Notes: generated by a model from the sequence alone, not told the origin. A DNA stretch of 64,000 nucleotides from Nitrospinota bacterium (GCA_016208975.1 JACQXA010000001.1:127834-191833), one strand, 5' to 3'. Shown: positions 34,869-44,612, numbered from the stretch's first letter. Made by a program: numbers and translations.

Positions 34869-36035
34869 TTGATTTATACTATAGTCACCGGGGGAAACCA
34901 TTTTGTGCGGGTTGTAAGCGAATCCAGCTTGAATATAAAAAGCCATGCCGGCCGGGCGGGAATACTTTCCATGCTTGAACCCATAAAAAAATATGTGGAT
35001 TCCATGACCTCCCCCACCTTCATATTCGGCCCTGATAGCGCCGTAGTGCATTCCAACAGCTCCATGAGGGACCTTATAAGCCACCACCAGCAAAGTAATT
35101 TGAACTGCTTTTTTGCGCGCAACGGAATAGGCGCATCTTGCCGCGAGCTATGCCCCAAGCATAGAGTAACCAGCGGAAAATGCTTTTTACCCAACGAACT
35201 GCCCACGGCCCATCTGGTTATGATGGTGCGGCTGGCTCATGTAAACCACATATCAGTGGGTTTCTATTCGACGGATACGAACCTGCATCCGGAGATCCAC
35301 CGCGCCGCCAGCCGTTTATTGGAGATATCCGGTTCGCGCTCCCTATATGCCGAATCAACAATAGAAATTGGCGTTGGCTCCCAAAACGATTGTGAAGGGA
35401 TGTTTCATGCCCGGGATGTAGTGGTTGCCGCCGCCAGGCAGGCCGGATTTGATATTGGAACCATGGAGAACTCCGCTTCACCTGTGTGGGGTATGGACGT
35501 AGAGTCCGCCCTGGCGGCCAAGCGGGTGATCGCGACGGTTTTTTCGGAACTGGGGCTTTTATATCGTAATTCCCGTGTATCGGTAACGGAATACACCGGG
35601 CCTGTGGCGAACGGCGCCGGAGCCAGGCATCTATCCATCCAGCTTGAATGCGGAAAAGCCTCACCAAAATCCCTGGAAGCCAGGATAGCCACTGTCCAAA
35701 TGCGCGCCGGGTCATTTTGCCATTTGTTGGGGGAGGTTTTGGGGCTATCAATCCATCCGCCAGTGATATTCAGCAACAACTCCAGAATTGAAGCCCGGAT
35801 AGAATTGCCATATAAATACCCCTTGCTGGAAAATGCCCATTCCCTCCCGCAAAACGCAATGCTGACCAGCCGGGAGGGGCAGATAGTGGAAATGCTTTTA
35901 GCCGGATGGGGCAACTCCCAAATAGCCGCCAGCCTTAAAATCACCCAAGCCACTGTAAAACAGCATTTGAAATCCATATATAGGAAATCCGGCGTGAAAA
36001 GCCGGGTGGGCCTTATTTTCAAGTTGCGGAAGTAG
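34869..36035 (+). CDS. LuxR-type transcription factor with cysteine-rich sensor domain
   Basis: The open frame has 388 residues from TTG 34869; the true start is uncertain and ATG 34971 is a good alternative. The N-terminal region (about 45-130) looks PAS-like (SPTFIFGPDSAVVHSNSSM) and contains four cysteines, Cys80, Cys91, Cys95 and Cys105 (GASCRELCPKHRVTSGKC), which could bind a metal or Fe-S cluster. The middle (130-320) is unrecognised. The C-terminus is a LuxR/GerE helix-turn-helix: LTSREGQIVEMLLAGWGNSQ, ITQATVKQHLKSIYRKSGV. No partner kinase is next to it, and no receiver domain is present. A redox- or metal-responsive regulator is inferred. Confidence 0.78.
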   Translation: MIYTIVTGGNHFVRVVSESSLNIKSHAGRAGILSMLEPIKKYVDSMTSPTFIFGPDSAVVHSNSSMRDLISHHQQSNLNCFFARNGIGASCRELCPKHRVTSGKCFLPNELPTAHLVMMVRLAHVNHISVGFYSTDTNLHPEIHRAASRLLEISGSRSLYAESTIEIGVGSQNDCEGMFHARDVVVAAARQAGFDIGTMENSASPVWGMDVESALAAKRVIATVFSELGLLYRNSRVSVTEYTGPVANGAGARHLSIQLECGKASPKSLEARIATVQMRAGSFCHLLGEVLGLSIHPPVIFSNNSRIEARIELPYKYPLLENAHSLPQNAMLTSREGQIVEMLLAGWGNSQIAASLKITQATVKQHLKSIYRKSGVKSRVGLIFKLRK

Positions 36036-36089
36036 CCATCCCCGCCCTCTCCCCTCCGCGCCGAAGCGGTTTCGTAATATAATCTACCG

Positions 36090-38036
36090 ATGATCCAACT
36101 TACCAATATTGAAAAATCTTTCGGCGCCAGAAGCCTTTTTACCGGAATCACCTGGAGAATAAAGCCGGGTGACCGGGTGGGCCTGATTGGCCCCAACGGA
36201 GCCGGAAAAACCACGTTGATGAAGATCGTGGCGGGCCTTGCGGCGCCGGACAGCGGCGAAGTTTCCCGGCTTATCAAAACCTTAAGGGCCGGGTTTTTGA
36301 CCCAGGAAACCGACGAGTCTGCGCTGGACGAGCCTCTTCTGGAAGAGGTTTTAAAAGGGCGGCAAGACATTCTGGCGCTGGAAAAAGAGCTGGAGGACAT
36401 CACAGACCAGTTAAAACATGCCACAGGTGAGACAGCCATAAACCTGACCTCCCGGCTGGACGCCGTCCATGAGCGGTTCAAAGCCGCTGGCGGGTTTGAA
36501 TATGTGGCGCGGGCAAAATCCATCCTGCGGGGCGTAGGGTTTTTAGAAAGCGATTTTCATAAACCCATGCGCTCTTTTTCCGGCGGATGGCGCACCCGGG
36601 CCAGGCTGGCTCAAATCCTGTCCGCCGCGCCGGAAATCCTTCTGCTGGACGAGCCCACGAACCATCTGGACCTGGAGTCCACCGAGTGGCTGGAAAAATT
36701 TCTGTCCACTTATCAGGGCGCGGTGGTGTTGATAAGCCATGACAGGTATTTTTTAAACCGGGCCATAACATCCATCGCGGAGCTTGAGGATGGCCAGCTT
36801 ATGGTTTATCCCTTTGCCTATGACCGTTTCGTGCGGGAAAAAGAGGCCCACCGGGAGCTTTTGGAAAAACAGGCCTCCCTGCAAAAGAGGGAAATTGAAA
36901 AGCAGGAAAAATTCATAGAGCGGTTCAAAGCCAAGGCCAGCAAAGCAACCCAGGCCCAAAGCCGGGTTAAAGCGCTGGAAAAAATCGAGCGCATAGAGAT
37001 CAGGCAAAGCCCAAAACCCGTGGCGTTCAAGTTTCAGGAGACCGGAAGGATAGGCCATACCGCCGTTGAGCTGGCTTCAATCTCCGTATCCTACGGGGAC
37101 AAGCCGGTTTTGCGTGAGCTTGATTTCGCGTTGCGCCGCGGGGAACGGATCGCGCTGGTGGGCCCCAATGGGGCGGGAAAATCCACCCTGTTGAAAACCA
37201 TCGCTGGCGTGATTCCATCCATCGGCGGGAAAATATCTTTCGGCGCCAACGTGGCCCCAAGCTATTTCGCCCAGCATCAGGCGGAAACGCTGGATGTGAA
37301 CAAAACAATTCTGGATGAGGTTACAACTTCCATCCCATTCGAGTTTATTCCCATGGCCCGGACATGCCTGGGGGCGTTCCTGTTCCACGGGGATGACGTT
37401 CACAAGAAAATATCCTCCCTCTCCGGCGGCGAGAAGGCCCGGGTGGCCATGGCCAAGCTGGCCCTTACGCCCACGAACCTGCTTCTTTTGGACGAGCCCA
37501 CGAACCACTTGGACCTGCAAAGCAGGCTGGCCCTTGAAAAAGCCTTGGCGCAATACGGCGGGTGCATTTTGATGATTTCCCACGACCGGGCGTTTATCGA
37601 CGCCATAGCCAACAAGGTTGTGCGGATAGACCGGGGCAGGCTTACGGAATACCACGGCGGTTACGCCTATTACGAGTCCCGCAGGGTTTCGGAAATTTCC
37701 GGGATGCGTGATGAAGAGACCGATGGAATCGTATCTAAAGCATCCAGGAAAGAGATACGTAGGGAGTCTGCCCAACAGAGGCAGGAGCTTAACCGGAAGG
37801 TGGGGCCGTTAAAACAGCGTCTCTCCAAAACCGAGGAAGAGATAAACCGGGTGGAAAACCGCATCGCCGAGCTTGAGGGATCGCTGGCGAATCCGGAAAT
37901 TTATCAGAACCCTGAAGAAGCCCGGAGCCTAGCCAAGGAACTTTCCGACACCAAGAAAAGGAACGATACGCTGTTGGCCGAATGGGAAGCCATGGCCGAA
38001 GAAATGGAATCCATTACGGCGGGTCATCTGGCATGA
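36090..38036 (+). CDS. ABC-F family ATPase (Uup/EttA-like)
   Basis: The 648-residue soluble protein has two ATP-binding cassettes and no membrane part. Cassette 1: GPNGAGKTTLMKIVAGL, SFSGGWRTRARLAQIL, LLLDEPTNHLDLES. The linker is a basic helix pair (FKAKASKATQAQSRVKALEKI). Cassette 2: GPNGAGKSTLLKTI, SLSGGEKARVAMAKLAL, LLLDEPTNHLDLQ. A charged C-terminal coiled coil (about 560-648) resembles the Uup tail. ABC-F proteins bind the ribosomal E site and aid translation or antibiotic protection; the Uup-like tail points to a housekeeping role. Its stop overlaps the selA start (ATGA). Confidence 0.93.
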   Translation: MIQLTNIEKSFGARSLFTGITWRIKPGDRVGLIGPNGAGKTTLMKIVAGLAAPDSGEVSRLIKTLRAGFLTQETDESALDEPLLEEVLKGRQDILALEKELEDITDQLKHATGETAINLTSRLDAVHERFKAAGGFEYVARAKSILRGVGFLESDFHKPMRSFSGGWRTRARLAQILSAAPEILLLDEPTNHLDLESTEWLEKFLSTYQGAVVLISHDRYFLNRAITSIAELEDGQLMVYPFAYDRFVREKEAHRELLEKQASLQKREIEKQEKFIERFKAKASKATQAQSRVKALEKIERIEIRQSPKPVAFKFQETGRIGHTAVELASISVSYGDKPVLRELDFALRRGERIALVGPNGAGKSTLLKTIAGVIPSIGGKISFGANVAPSYFAQHQAETLDVNKTILDEVTTSIPFEFIPMARTCLGAFLFHGDDVHKKISSLSGGEKARVAMAKLALTPTNLLLLDEPTNHLDLQSRLALEKALAQYGGCILMISHDRAFIDAIANKVVRIDRGRLTEYHGGYAYYESRRVSEISGMRDEETDGIVSKASRKEIRRESAQQRQELNRKVGPLKQRLSKTEEEINRVENRIAELEGSLANPEIYQNPEEARSLAKELSDTKKRNDTLLAEWEAMAEEMESITAGHLA

Positions 38037-39400
38037 GCGACGCAAAGCTTCGTCTTCTCCCCTCCATAGACAGGTTGTCGCAATGCCATGACGCCGTGGA
38101 GCTTATCGGCCAGTTCGGGCGGGAATCCGTATTGAACGCTTTAAGGGAAACCCTGAACGAAGCCCGGAAAAATATCCTGTCAGGCTCCGATGGGTATTCC
38201 ATGCCGGAAAACGATCCATCATGGCTTCGGCGCGTAAAAGAAATTCTGGAGGGTATGACGGCCCCCAGGCTCAAGCGGGTAATCAATTGCACCGGCGTGG
38301 TTATCCACACAAACCTGGGCAGGGCTTTATTGGCCGAATCCGCCGCGCAGGCGGCCCGGTTAGCCGGAGAATCCAACGTAAACCTGGAGTTCGACCTGGA
38401 TAAAGGCGCACGGGGAGATAGAGACACTCTGGTGGAAGAACTGATCATCGCCCATACCGGCGCCCAGGCGGCCACAGCGGTGAACAATAATGCCGCGGCG
38501 GTTCTGCTGGCGTTGAACACTTTTGCGCCGGGTAAAGAGGTTATCGTTTCCCGGGGGGAACTTATCGAGATTGGCGGCTCGTTCCGTCTGCCGGAGATAA
38601 TGGCCCGGAGCGGATGCGTCCTTCGGGAAGTGGGAACCACCAACCGCACACACCTGAAAGATTATGAAGAGGCGGTGAACGATAACACCGGAATGATACT
38701 TCGCGCCCACACCAGCAATTACAGAATAATCGGGTTCACCACCCAGCCTTCCACCAAGGAGCTGGCGGAGCTTGCCAACCGGAAAGGAATTCCGTTCATG
38801 GTGGATTTAGGCTCCGGCGCCATACTGGATATGGCCGTTTACGGACTTCCTCACGAACCCACGGTGAAAGAAACGCTGGAGGAGGGGGCGGGAATCGTCA
38901 CCATATCCGGCGACAAACTTTTAGGCGGGCCCCAGGCTGGAATATTAGCCGGGGATAAAAACCTGATAACTGCCATCAACAAGAACCATCTTAAACGGGC
39001 CCTGCGGCTGGACAAGATGATACTAGCCGCGCTGGAAGCCACCTTGCGGCTATACCTCAACCCTGAAGAAGCGTTGCGCCAAATCCCCACCCTGCGTTAT
39101 CTCACAAGAAATCTGGAGGAAGTAAGAAAAACCGCCGGTGAAGCCGCCGCCGTGTTAAAAACCCGGTTGGGCGATGATGCGGATGTGTTTGTGATGGAAG
39201 ACGTGTGCCAGGCGGGAAGCGGTTCCCTGCCGGAGATGGACATACCCTCATATTCTGTGGCGATAAAAAGCAAAACCATGGGACCCAACGAACTGGCGTT
39301 ATGGTTCCGCTCCCAAAACCCGCCTGTGATAGGGCGGGTGGACAAAGACCTTTTCAGGCTGGATATGCGTTGTGTGGACGATGCGGAATGGTTTAAGTGA
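38033..39400 (+). CDS. selA: L-seryl-tRNA(Sec) selenium transferase
   Basis: The 455-residue PLP enzyme converts Ser-tRNA(Sec) to selenocysteinyl-tRNA(Sec). It starts at ATG 38033 in an ATGA overlap with the ABC-F gene. An N-terminal helical domain (RLLPSIDRLSQ, ...) is followed by RVINCTGVVIHTNLGRALL, NNNAAAVLLALNTFA, VREVGTTNRTH-like VLREVGTTNRTHLKDYE, and the PLP lysine in TISGDKLLGGPQAGI (near 294). Catalytic features are intact, so the cell should make selenoproteins, yet selB, selD and the Sec tRNA are not in the window, nor is any evident in-frame UGA gene. Confidence 0.95.
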   Translation: MSDAKLRLLPSIDRLSQCHDAVELIGQFGRESVLNALRETLNEARKNILSGSDGYSMPENDPSWLRRVKEILEGMTAPRLKRVINCTGVVIHTNLGRALLAESAAQAARLAGESNVNLEFDLDKGARGDRDTLVEELIIAHTGAQAATAVNNNAAAVLLALNTFAPGKEVIVSRGELIEIGGSFRLPEIMARSGCVLREVGTTNRTHLKDYEEAVNDNTGMILRAHTSNYRIIGFTTQPSTKELAELANRKGIPFMVDLGSGAILDMAVYGLPHEPTVKETLEEGAGIVTISGDKLLGGPQAGILAGDKNLITAINKNHLKRALRLDKMILAALEATLRLYLNPEEALRQIPTLRYLTRNLEEVRKTAGEAAAVLKTRLGDDADVFVMEDVCQAGSGSLPEMDIPSYSVAIKSKTMGPNELALWFRSQNPPVIGRVDKDLFRLDMRCVDDAEWFK

Positions 39401-39415
39401 ACACGGGAAAGGCGG

Positions 39416-40483
39416 TCAGAAAGATTCCCAAAGCAGGTTCATGAATTTCTTTTCCTCCTCCTGGGTAGCGATGTTCGCCGCTTTCACTTCCCGCAGAAGA
39501 TCAAAGCCCAACTCCTTGTGTATGGCCAGAAACTCGCCGTAAGCCTCGTTGGAAATGGAGATTATCTTCGGATAGTCCACGAAATGTATCCCCTGCTCCA
39601 TGGTGGTCATCACCGCGGACAGGAAACTATCCTTGAAATTCACGGAGTTTAGCGGGACAAGCTGTTGGGTCTGGTACAGGTCTTCCACCAGCGTGCGGAA
39701 AACAATGTAGAACCTGTGCGCCTTGGACAGGCTGAACTTTTTGAAATCCACCGAAACTATTTTCAGCTCCGGCTGGTTGGCGAACAGATAAAGGTCTTGG
39801 AGGGTGTTGTTCAGCTCCCGGATGAAAAGCATTATGTCCCGCACAAGCCTTGTCCACATCTCCACATCGCTGGACTTTTTGGTAAGCGCGGCGCTCATGG
39901 TATTAAGCATATGGTAATAGCTGAGCTTGCTTATGCTGGCGTCTTTAAGGATAAGCTGGAGCGTACCCATGTATAGCACCAGCGTGCGCTCGGCCCTTTG
40001 CAGGTTTTCTGAGGCCATATGCTTCAAGAACCCGACCACGGTTGATTTGTCCAGACTTATGAGGCGCATGAAGTCCTCACGGTTCAGTACTATCCCCGGC
40101 GTCCTCTCGCGGGCGTATATGGCGGCGGACCGGGCCAGGCCGGTGAAGAAAGAGTTCTCGCCGAAAATGGAGGGGCCCATGATCTCCGCCATTTGTTCGT
40201 AAGAGACCGCGCTGTCTTTCTCCACCTTTTTCTGGACATATACCTTGCCAGCCAGCAGGATGAACATTTGATCCTGATTGTTCAACCCCTCGCGGATGAT
40301 AAACTCGTCCGGCCCCCAATAGACCACTTTCTGACGGGCTATCCTGATAAGCTGGGTTTTGGAAAATCCTTTGAATTCCCTGATCCTGCCAAGGATGGAA
40401 ACCAGCGCTTGCCGGTTCAAAACAGTGGATGGCTCAAGTTCGTCGAGGGCTTCGGCTGTTTGACCGGATGATAGAGTCGCCAT
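39416..40483 (-). CDS. Cyclic-nucleotide-binding domain protein with novel C-terminus
   Basis: The protein is 355 residues. Residues about 25-155 form a Crp-type beta-roll (DEFIIREGLNNQDQMFILLAGKVYVQ, GPSIFGENSFFTGLARSAAI, ERTPGIVLNREDFMRLI). The phosphate-binding cassette normally reads GE..L..R.A; here GENSFFTGLARSAA is close to it. The remaining 200 residues are helical and have no helix-turn-helix, so it is not a Crp regulator. The C-terminal part is unrecognised (LSYYHMLNTMSAALTKKSSD, VDFKKFSLSKAHRFYIVFRT). The stop is 15 bases from the converging selA stop. A signalling role through an unknown partner is inferred. Confidence 0.8.
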   Translation of the reverse strand: MATLSSGQTAEALDELEPSTVLNRQALVSILGRIREFKGFSKTQLIRIARQKVVYWGPDEFIIREGLNNQDQMFILLAGKVYVQKKVEKDSAVSYEQMAEIMGPSIFGENSFFTGLARSAAIYARERTPGIVLNREDFMRLISLDKSTVVGFLKHMASENLQRAERTLVLYMGTLQLILKDASISKLSYYHMLNTMSAALTKKSSDVEMWTRLVRDIMLFIRELNNTLQDLYLFANQPELKIVSVDFKKFSLSKAHRFYIVFRTLVEDLYQTQQLVPLNSVNFKDSFLSAVMTTMEQGIHFVDYPKIISISNEAYGEFLAIHKELGFDLLREVKAANIATQEEEKKFMNLLWESF

Positions 40484-40775
40484 TCGGAAAAAACCGTGAC
40501 TAGTTGATTTTCAAGCTAAAATCCCCACCAAAGCTAATTATGCCACGAAATTAGCACCGTGTGTAACATAATTATCGCTTTTCAACAGTTGTCGCTGAAC
40601 AAGGATGGTTATCCTCCCGCAGGCCAGTACGAACAATGAACGATAACATGTATAAAATATGCCTAAACCCATGAAAAATCCCCGCTTTTGCTGAATCTTT
40701 ATTGATTGGCCGCAATCTTAATATCAAACATTTCTTCCAATAATTCTTCTTTAAATATCCGGAGGGGATTCCAAA

Positions 40776-40925
40776 ATGGCACAGGGAGAGGCTGTAAAGC
40801 CCAAGGATAGTGAGTTAAAAAAGCTCACGGATAGCACTCTGTTAATGGTGCTGGTTTTCGGTTTATCTTCTTACGCGGCGGTGATGATGGTGGTGCTGGT
40901 GCTGGGGATGACATTCGCCCGCTAG
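40776..40925 (+). CDS. 49-residue single-pass membrane protein
   Basis: A short gene preceded by a strong ribosome site GGAGGGG (40761-40767). The product begins MAQGEAVKPKDSELKKLTDS, a charged cytoplasmic-type head, then one long hydrophobic helix (TLLMVLVFGLSSYAAVMMVV, to LVLGMTF) and ends FAR. The 292-base region upstream holds no other gene and is AT-rich enough for a promoter. The layout is like a small subunit of a membrane complex, for example an oxidase or transporter accessory peptide, but I do not recognise it. A GC-rich hairpin follows 25 bases after the stop. Confidence 0.72.
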   Translation: MAQGEAVKPKDSELKKLTDSTLLMVLVFGLSSYAAVMMVVLVLGMTFAR

Positions 40926-40937
40926 TGACAGGTTAGC

Positions 40938-40979
40938 AAAAAGCCTAAAGCCGGCGCTGACTGGAAAAACCGCGCCGGC
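40938..40979 (-). terminator. GC-rich hairpin, probable terminator of the DsbA-like gene
   Basis: The 8-bp stem GCCGGCGC/GCGCCGGC (40950-40957 with 40972-40979) is read on the minus strand 12 bases after the DsbA-like stop, then TTTAGGCTTTTT. It could also stop transcription of the small membrane gene arriving from the other side, though without T residues on that strand. Confidence 0.7.
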
Positions 40980-40991
40980 CACGCGAAATGG

Positions 40992-41759
40992 TTATTTCCT
41001 GGGTTGCCCGCCAGGCGTGGCTCCCACGGCGTTCATTACTTTCTCGAAATACTCCAGTTCCCTGGCGCCGGTGATCTTGACGCCGTTCACGAAATAGGCG
41101 GGAGTCCCGTTCACATTCAGTTTTTTGGCCAATTGCATATCCGCGTCTATGCGTTTCTGGAATTCGGGTTTGGCCATGTCTTTTTCAAACCGGTTTACAT
41201 CCATGGCCATTTCCCTGGCGTATTTGAGAAATAGCGCCCTGGCGTTTGGGGCCGGGCCCCATTCAGCCTGGGTGGCCATCAGTTTTTCCCGGTACTCCCA
41301 GAACTTACCCTGTGCGTTGGCCGCCAGCGAAGCTTTCGCCGCGTCTTGAGCCTTGGCGTGCATCGGCAGAGGCAGTTGCTTGAACACAAGCCGTATCTTG
41401 CCCCGGTGCTTGCTGACGAGATCATGGATAATGCCCACGGCCCTGGCGCAGAAGGGGCACTGGAAATCGGAGAACTCCACTATCGTAAACTGGGCCTTGT
41501 CCGGCCCCAGCGACGGCGAACCTTCCAGCGGAACCGAAACCCTGTCTCTCAACGCTTGTTGGAAAGCGGCTTCTTCCTGCCGGGCGCGCTGGGACTCCAT
41601 GTGTTTCTGCAGGGCCTCGGCGATCTCCTCCGGATGTTTCTTTATGTAATCGCGGATGATTGCCTCCACCTCGGCGCGGTCTGCGGCCTGGGCCATGGAG
41701 GCAACGCTGAAAAAGGCCAGCGCCAAAATGGTCAGAATCCTGGAGGGTGTCAAGGGCAT
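40992..41759 (-). CDS. DsbA-family exported thiol oxidoreductase
   Basis: It is 255 residues with a signal peptide (to MAQA, about residue 25) and a helical segment (28-72) typical of Com1/DsbG-like members. The thioredoxin fold has FSDFQCPFC (Cys101, Cys104), the helical insert, and the cis-proline loop NVNGTPAYFVNG. The central dipeptide Pro-Phe differs from E. coli DsbA (Pro-His), suggesting another redox potential. It makes or isomerises disulfides in periplasmic proteins. The hemerythrin gene lies upstream on the same strand, 48 bases away. Confidence 0.92.
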   Translation of the reverse strand: MPLTPSRILTILALAFFSVASMAQAADRAEVEAIIRDYIKKHPEEIAEALQKHMESQRARQEEAAFQQALRDRVSVPLEGSPSLGPDKAQFTIVEFSDFQCPFCARAVGIIHDLVSKHRGKIRLVFKQLPLPMHAKAQDAAKASLAANAQGKFWEYREKLMATQAEWGPAPNARALFLKYAREMAMDVNRFEKDMAKPEFQKRIDADMQLAKKLNVNGTPAYFVNGVKITGARELEYFEKVMNAVGATPGGQPRK

Positions 41760-41807
41760 CTGGGTTCACTCCATCGAATTGGGGATTTTAAGGGTCACGG
41801 AAGAAGG

Positions 41808-42206
41808 TTAAACGACCCGGCTAAAAAACGGGGCGTATTTTTTATCTGTCTTGGCTATATGGAGCTTTAGCCAGTCGGAAAGGAAGTCCATCACGTTTTC
41901 GGAAAGCACCATATTGCCGGAGTAATAGTTATTGTAGAACTCCCGCACCTGAAGCCTCAGCTTGTCATGTTCGGCCTTATGGGTTTCATAATCCGGATAG
42001 CCCTGGGAGAGCATGTCTATCTCCTCCGCCAGAAAGTGTTTGCTGGTGTATTCCTGAAGCTCGTCCAGAATATCGCCCAAAACGGCGCGGCCCTTCCCTT
42101 CCTTGACGCTGTTGTTCAGTTGGTCGCAAAGGCTGAAAAGTTTCTTGTGCTGGTCGTCAAATTTCCGGACGCCGACACTGTAGCTCTCATCCCAATTGAA
42201 TTCCAT
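41808..42206 (-). CDS. Bacteriohemerythrin
   Basis: The 132-residue, single-domain oxygen-binding di-iron protein starts at ATG 42206, preceded by TAGGAGT nine bases upstream; the frame runs on to 42245 without such a site. All seven ligands are seen: His20 (DDQHKKL), His57 and Glu61 (SKHFLAEE), His76 and His80 (ETHKAEHD), His116 (LKLHIAKT) and Asp121. It may store or sense oxygen, or deliver it to enzymes, in an organism that also has an oxygen-sensitive ferredoxin oxidoreductase. Confidence 0.95.
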   Translation of the reverse strand: MEFNWDESYSVGVRKFDDQHKKLFSLCDQLNNSVKEGKGRAVLGDILDELQEYTSKHFLAEEIDMLSQGYPDYETHKAEHDKLRLQVREFYNNYYSGNMVLSENVMDFLSDWLKLHIAKTDKKYAPFFSRVV

Positions 42207-42313
42207 TGGCCAACTCCTATCCATGGAAAACAGCTCCCTCGCCAAGAGCTTTTTCGCTCTAAAGATTTATATTATCGGAAGCCGTTAACCGATGCAATCG
42301 CATACAATCGCAG

Positions 42314-42461
42314 GTAGTGTCTCAATTTGAATCTCAAATAATGGACAGATCCTTCACTTCGCTTGCGCTTCGCTCAGGATGGCAATGTTATCAACGGCTT
42401 TTATATTGTCATTCTGAACATAAGTGAAGAATTTCCCCGTACATTCAAACTGGGACACCAC
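42314..42461 (-). repeat. Fold-back element, copy H (reverse)
   Basis: It is 148 bp, from GTAGTGTCTCAATTTGAA to ATTCAAACTGGGACACCAC. Internal arms have several changes compared with other copies (TGAACATAAGTGAAGAATTT), so this may be the oldest. Flanks share only CAAT. Confidence 0.86.
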
Positions 42462-42678
42462 CCAATTACGCGCCGGTACTTTTAACATCCACCCCTGGGC
42501 GCCGCGCCGCTTTCTCGCGATAAATAAACAGGTTGCATGGCATCCCATCCGCTAAATCATAATATGGACCGGGGATAAACCTGGGCATGGCCCGGGGCCG
42601 TTATTATTCAAAAATTAACTTAATACCACCACTTTTTCATATAAATATGTTAATATTAAAAATTTCGCCGAGAAGAAC

Positions 42679-44550
42679 ATGGTAACCGGCGCAAACAATC
42701 GACGGACGGAAGCGATGGAAGTGACAAGACGGGAAGACATAAGGAACATATGCGTGATCGCCCACGTGGATCACGGTAAGACCACGCTGGTGGACACGCT
42801 TTTCAAACAGGCGGGCCTTTTCCGCGAGAACGAGAAGGTGGGCGAACGCATTATGGACGCCAACGACCTGGAGCGGGAGCGTGGCATAACCATTTTCGCC
42901 AAGAACGCCTCGGTGCGCTGGAAAGGCGTGAAAGTGAACATCGTGGACACCCCGGGCCACTCCGATTTCGGCGGCGAGGTGGAGCGCATCCTGAAAATGG
43001 TGGATGGCGCCCTTCTGCTGGTGGACGCGGTGGACGGCCCCATGCCCCAGACGAAATATGTGCTTCGCAAATCGCTGGAGACCGGCCTTGCCCCGCTGGT
43101 TGTTATAAACAAGATAGACCGGGCCGACGCCCGCCCCGCATGGGTGCTGGACCAGGTTTTCGATCTTTTCGCCTCTTTGGGCGCCAACGACAAACAGCTG
43201 GATTTCCCCGTGGTGTACACCTCGGCGAAAAAGGGCATAGCCTCGCTGGATTTTGAGGTTCCCGGCGAGACAATGGCGCCTCTGCTGGACGCTATCGTGG
43301 AGAAGGTGGACGCCCCACTGGTGAACGCCGATAAGCCTTTCCAGATGCTGGTCACCTCCGTGGAGTACAGCGAGTTTCTTGGCAGGATGGCCGTAGGCAA
43401 GGTTACCCGGGGCAAGGTTTCCGTGGGCGATAACATCGCCAGGATAAACAGGAACGGGGACATTAGCCAGTCGAAAGTCACAAAGATATTCTCCATCGAG
43501 GGTCTTTCAAAAGCTGAAACCCAATCCGCCACCGCCGGAGACATTTTGGTGATGGCCGCGGGATTTAAGGACCTGGACATTGGCGAGACACTGGCGGACA
43601 AGGAGTTCCCGGAGGCTTTGCCGGTTATCGAGATAGACGAGCCCACCATATCCATGACCTTTTCCGTGAACACCTCGCCATTCGCCGGGAGATCCAGCGA
43701 CAAGGTGACCGGAAGGCATCTTCGCGACAGGCTGGAGCAGGAGCAGAGGACAAACCTGGCTTTAAAAGTTGAACGGGCCGAGGAGAACGACTCTTTCAAG
43801 GTTTCGGGCCGGGGCGAACTGCATCTTGCCATACTCATAGAGACCATGCGCCGGGAGGGTTACGAGTTTTCCGTGTCCCGTCCCGAGGTTATTATCCGCG
43901 AGATCGACGGCGAAAAGATGGAGCCGGAAGAGTTCGTGATTGTGGACGTGGAAGAAGGTTACGCCGGTAAGGTAATCGAAAAGTTCGGCGTTAAAAAGGG
44001 TGAGCTTAAAAACATGGCCCCCATGAACGCCGGATGGACCAGGCTGGAGTTCACCATTCCCGCCCGGGGCCTTATCGGCATGCACGGCGAGCTTCTCACC
44101 GAAACCCGCGGTTCGGCCATCATGAACCATAACTTCCACCGGTACATCCCGTGGGCCGGGCCCATCCTGGGCCGCCGGAACGGCGTGCTTATCAGCCAGG
44201 AGTCCGGTTCGAGTACGGCCTATTCACTGGACAAACTTACCGACCGTGGCGAATTCTTTTTAGAGCCCGGCACGGAGGTTTACGAGGGAATGATAGTGGG
44301 CGAGTGTAACAAGAACACGGATCTGGTGGTGAACATAGTAAGGGGCAAGAAGCTTACCAACACCAGGGCTTCCGGTTCCGACGACAACATTAAGCTCACC
44401 CCGCCCAGGAAGCTTTCGCTGGAGCAAACGCTGGAGTATCTGAACGCCGACGAGCTGGCGGAGATAACCCCAGACGCCATCCGCTTGCGCAAGAGATACC
44501 TGAACGAGGAAGACCGGAAGAAATACGCCAGGAAAATGGCCGTGATGTAA
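42679..44550 (+). CDS. typA: Ribosome-associated translational GTPase TypA/BipA
   Basis: The protein is 623 residues, or 611 from ATG 42715. GTPase motifs: [28 protein letters not shown] (switch I), [24 protein letters not shown], and SAKKG. It continues with domain II (beta barrel near 210-300), domain III ([18 protein letters not shown]), domain V ([20 protein letters not shown]) and the TypA-specific C-terminal domain ([20 protein letters not shown]). It binds the 70S ribosome and aids large-subunit assembly and stress growth. A strong intrinsic terminator follows. Confidence 0.97.
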   Translation: MVTGANNRRTEAMEVTRREDIRNICVIAHVDHGKTTLVDTLFKQAGLFRENEKVGERIMDANDLERERGITIFAKNASVRWKGVKVNIVDTPGHSDFGGEVERILKMVDGALLLVDAVDGPMPQTKYVLRKSLETGLAPLVVINKIDRADARPAWVLDQVFDLFASLGANDKQLDFPVVYTSAKKGIASLDFEVPGETMAPLLDAIVEKVDAPLVNADKPFQMLVTSVEYSEFLGRMAVGKVTRGKVSVGDNIARINRNGDISQSKVTKIFSIEGLSKAETQSATAGDILVMAAGFKDLDIGETLADKEFPEALPVIEIDEPTISMTFSVNTSPFAGRSSDKVTGRHLRDRLEQEQRTNLALKVERAEENDSFKVSGRGELHLAILIETMRREGYEFSVSRPEVIIREIDGEKMEPEEFVIVDVEEGYAGKVIEKFGVKKGELKNMAPMNAGWTRLEFTIPARGLIGMHGELLTETRGSAIMNHNFHRYIPWAGPILGRRNGVLISQESGSSTAYSLDKLTDRGEFFLEPGTEVYEGMIVGECNKNTDLVVNIVRGKKLTNTRASGSDDNIKLTPPRKLSLEQTLEYLNADELAEITPDAIRLRKRYLNEEDRKKYARKMAVM

Positions 44551-44577
44551 CCGGCCTCTGGCTGGCTACGACAATTC

Positions 44578-44612
44578 AAAACGCCGGGTCTTAATAAAGC
44601 CCGGCGTTTTTT
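44578..44612 (+). terminator. Intrinsic terminator of typA
   Basis: Stem AACGCCGGG/CCCGGCGTT with an eight-base loop, followed by six T residues, 28 bases after the stop. The A run on the other side lets it also act for the converging response-regulator gene. Confidence 0.93.
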
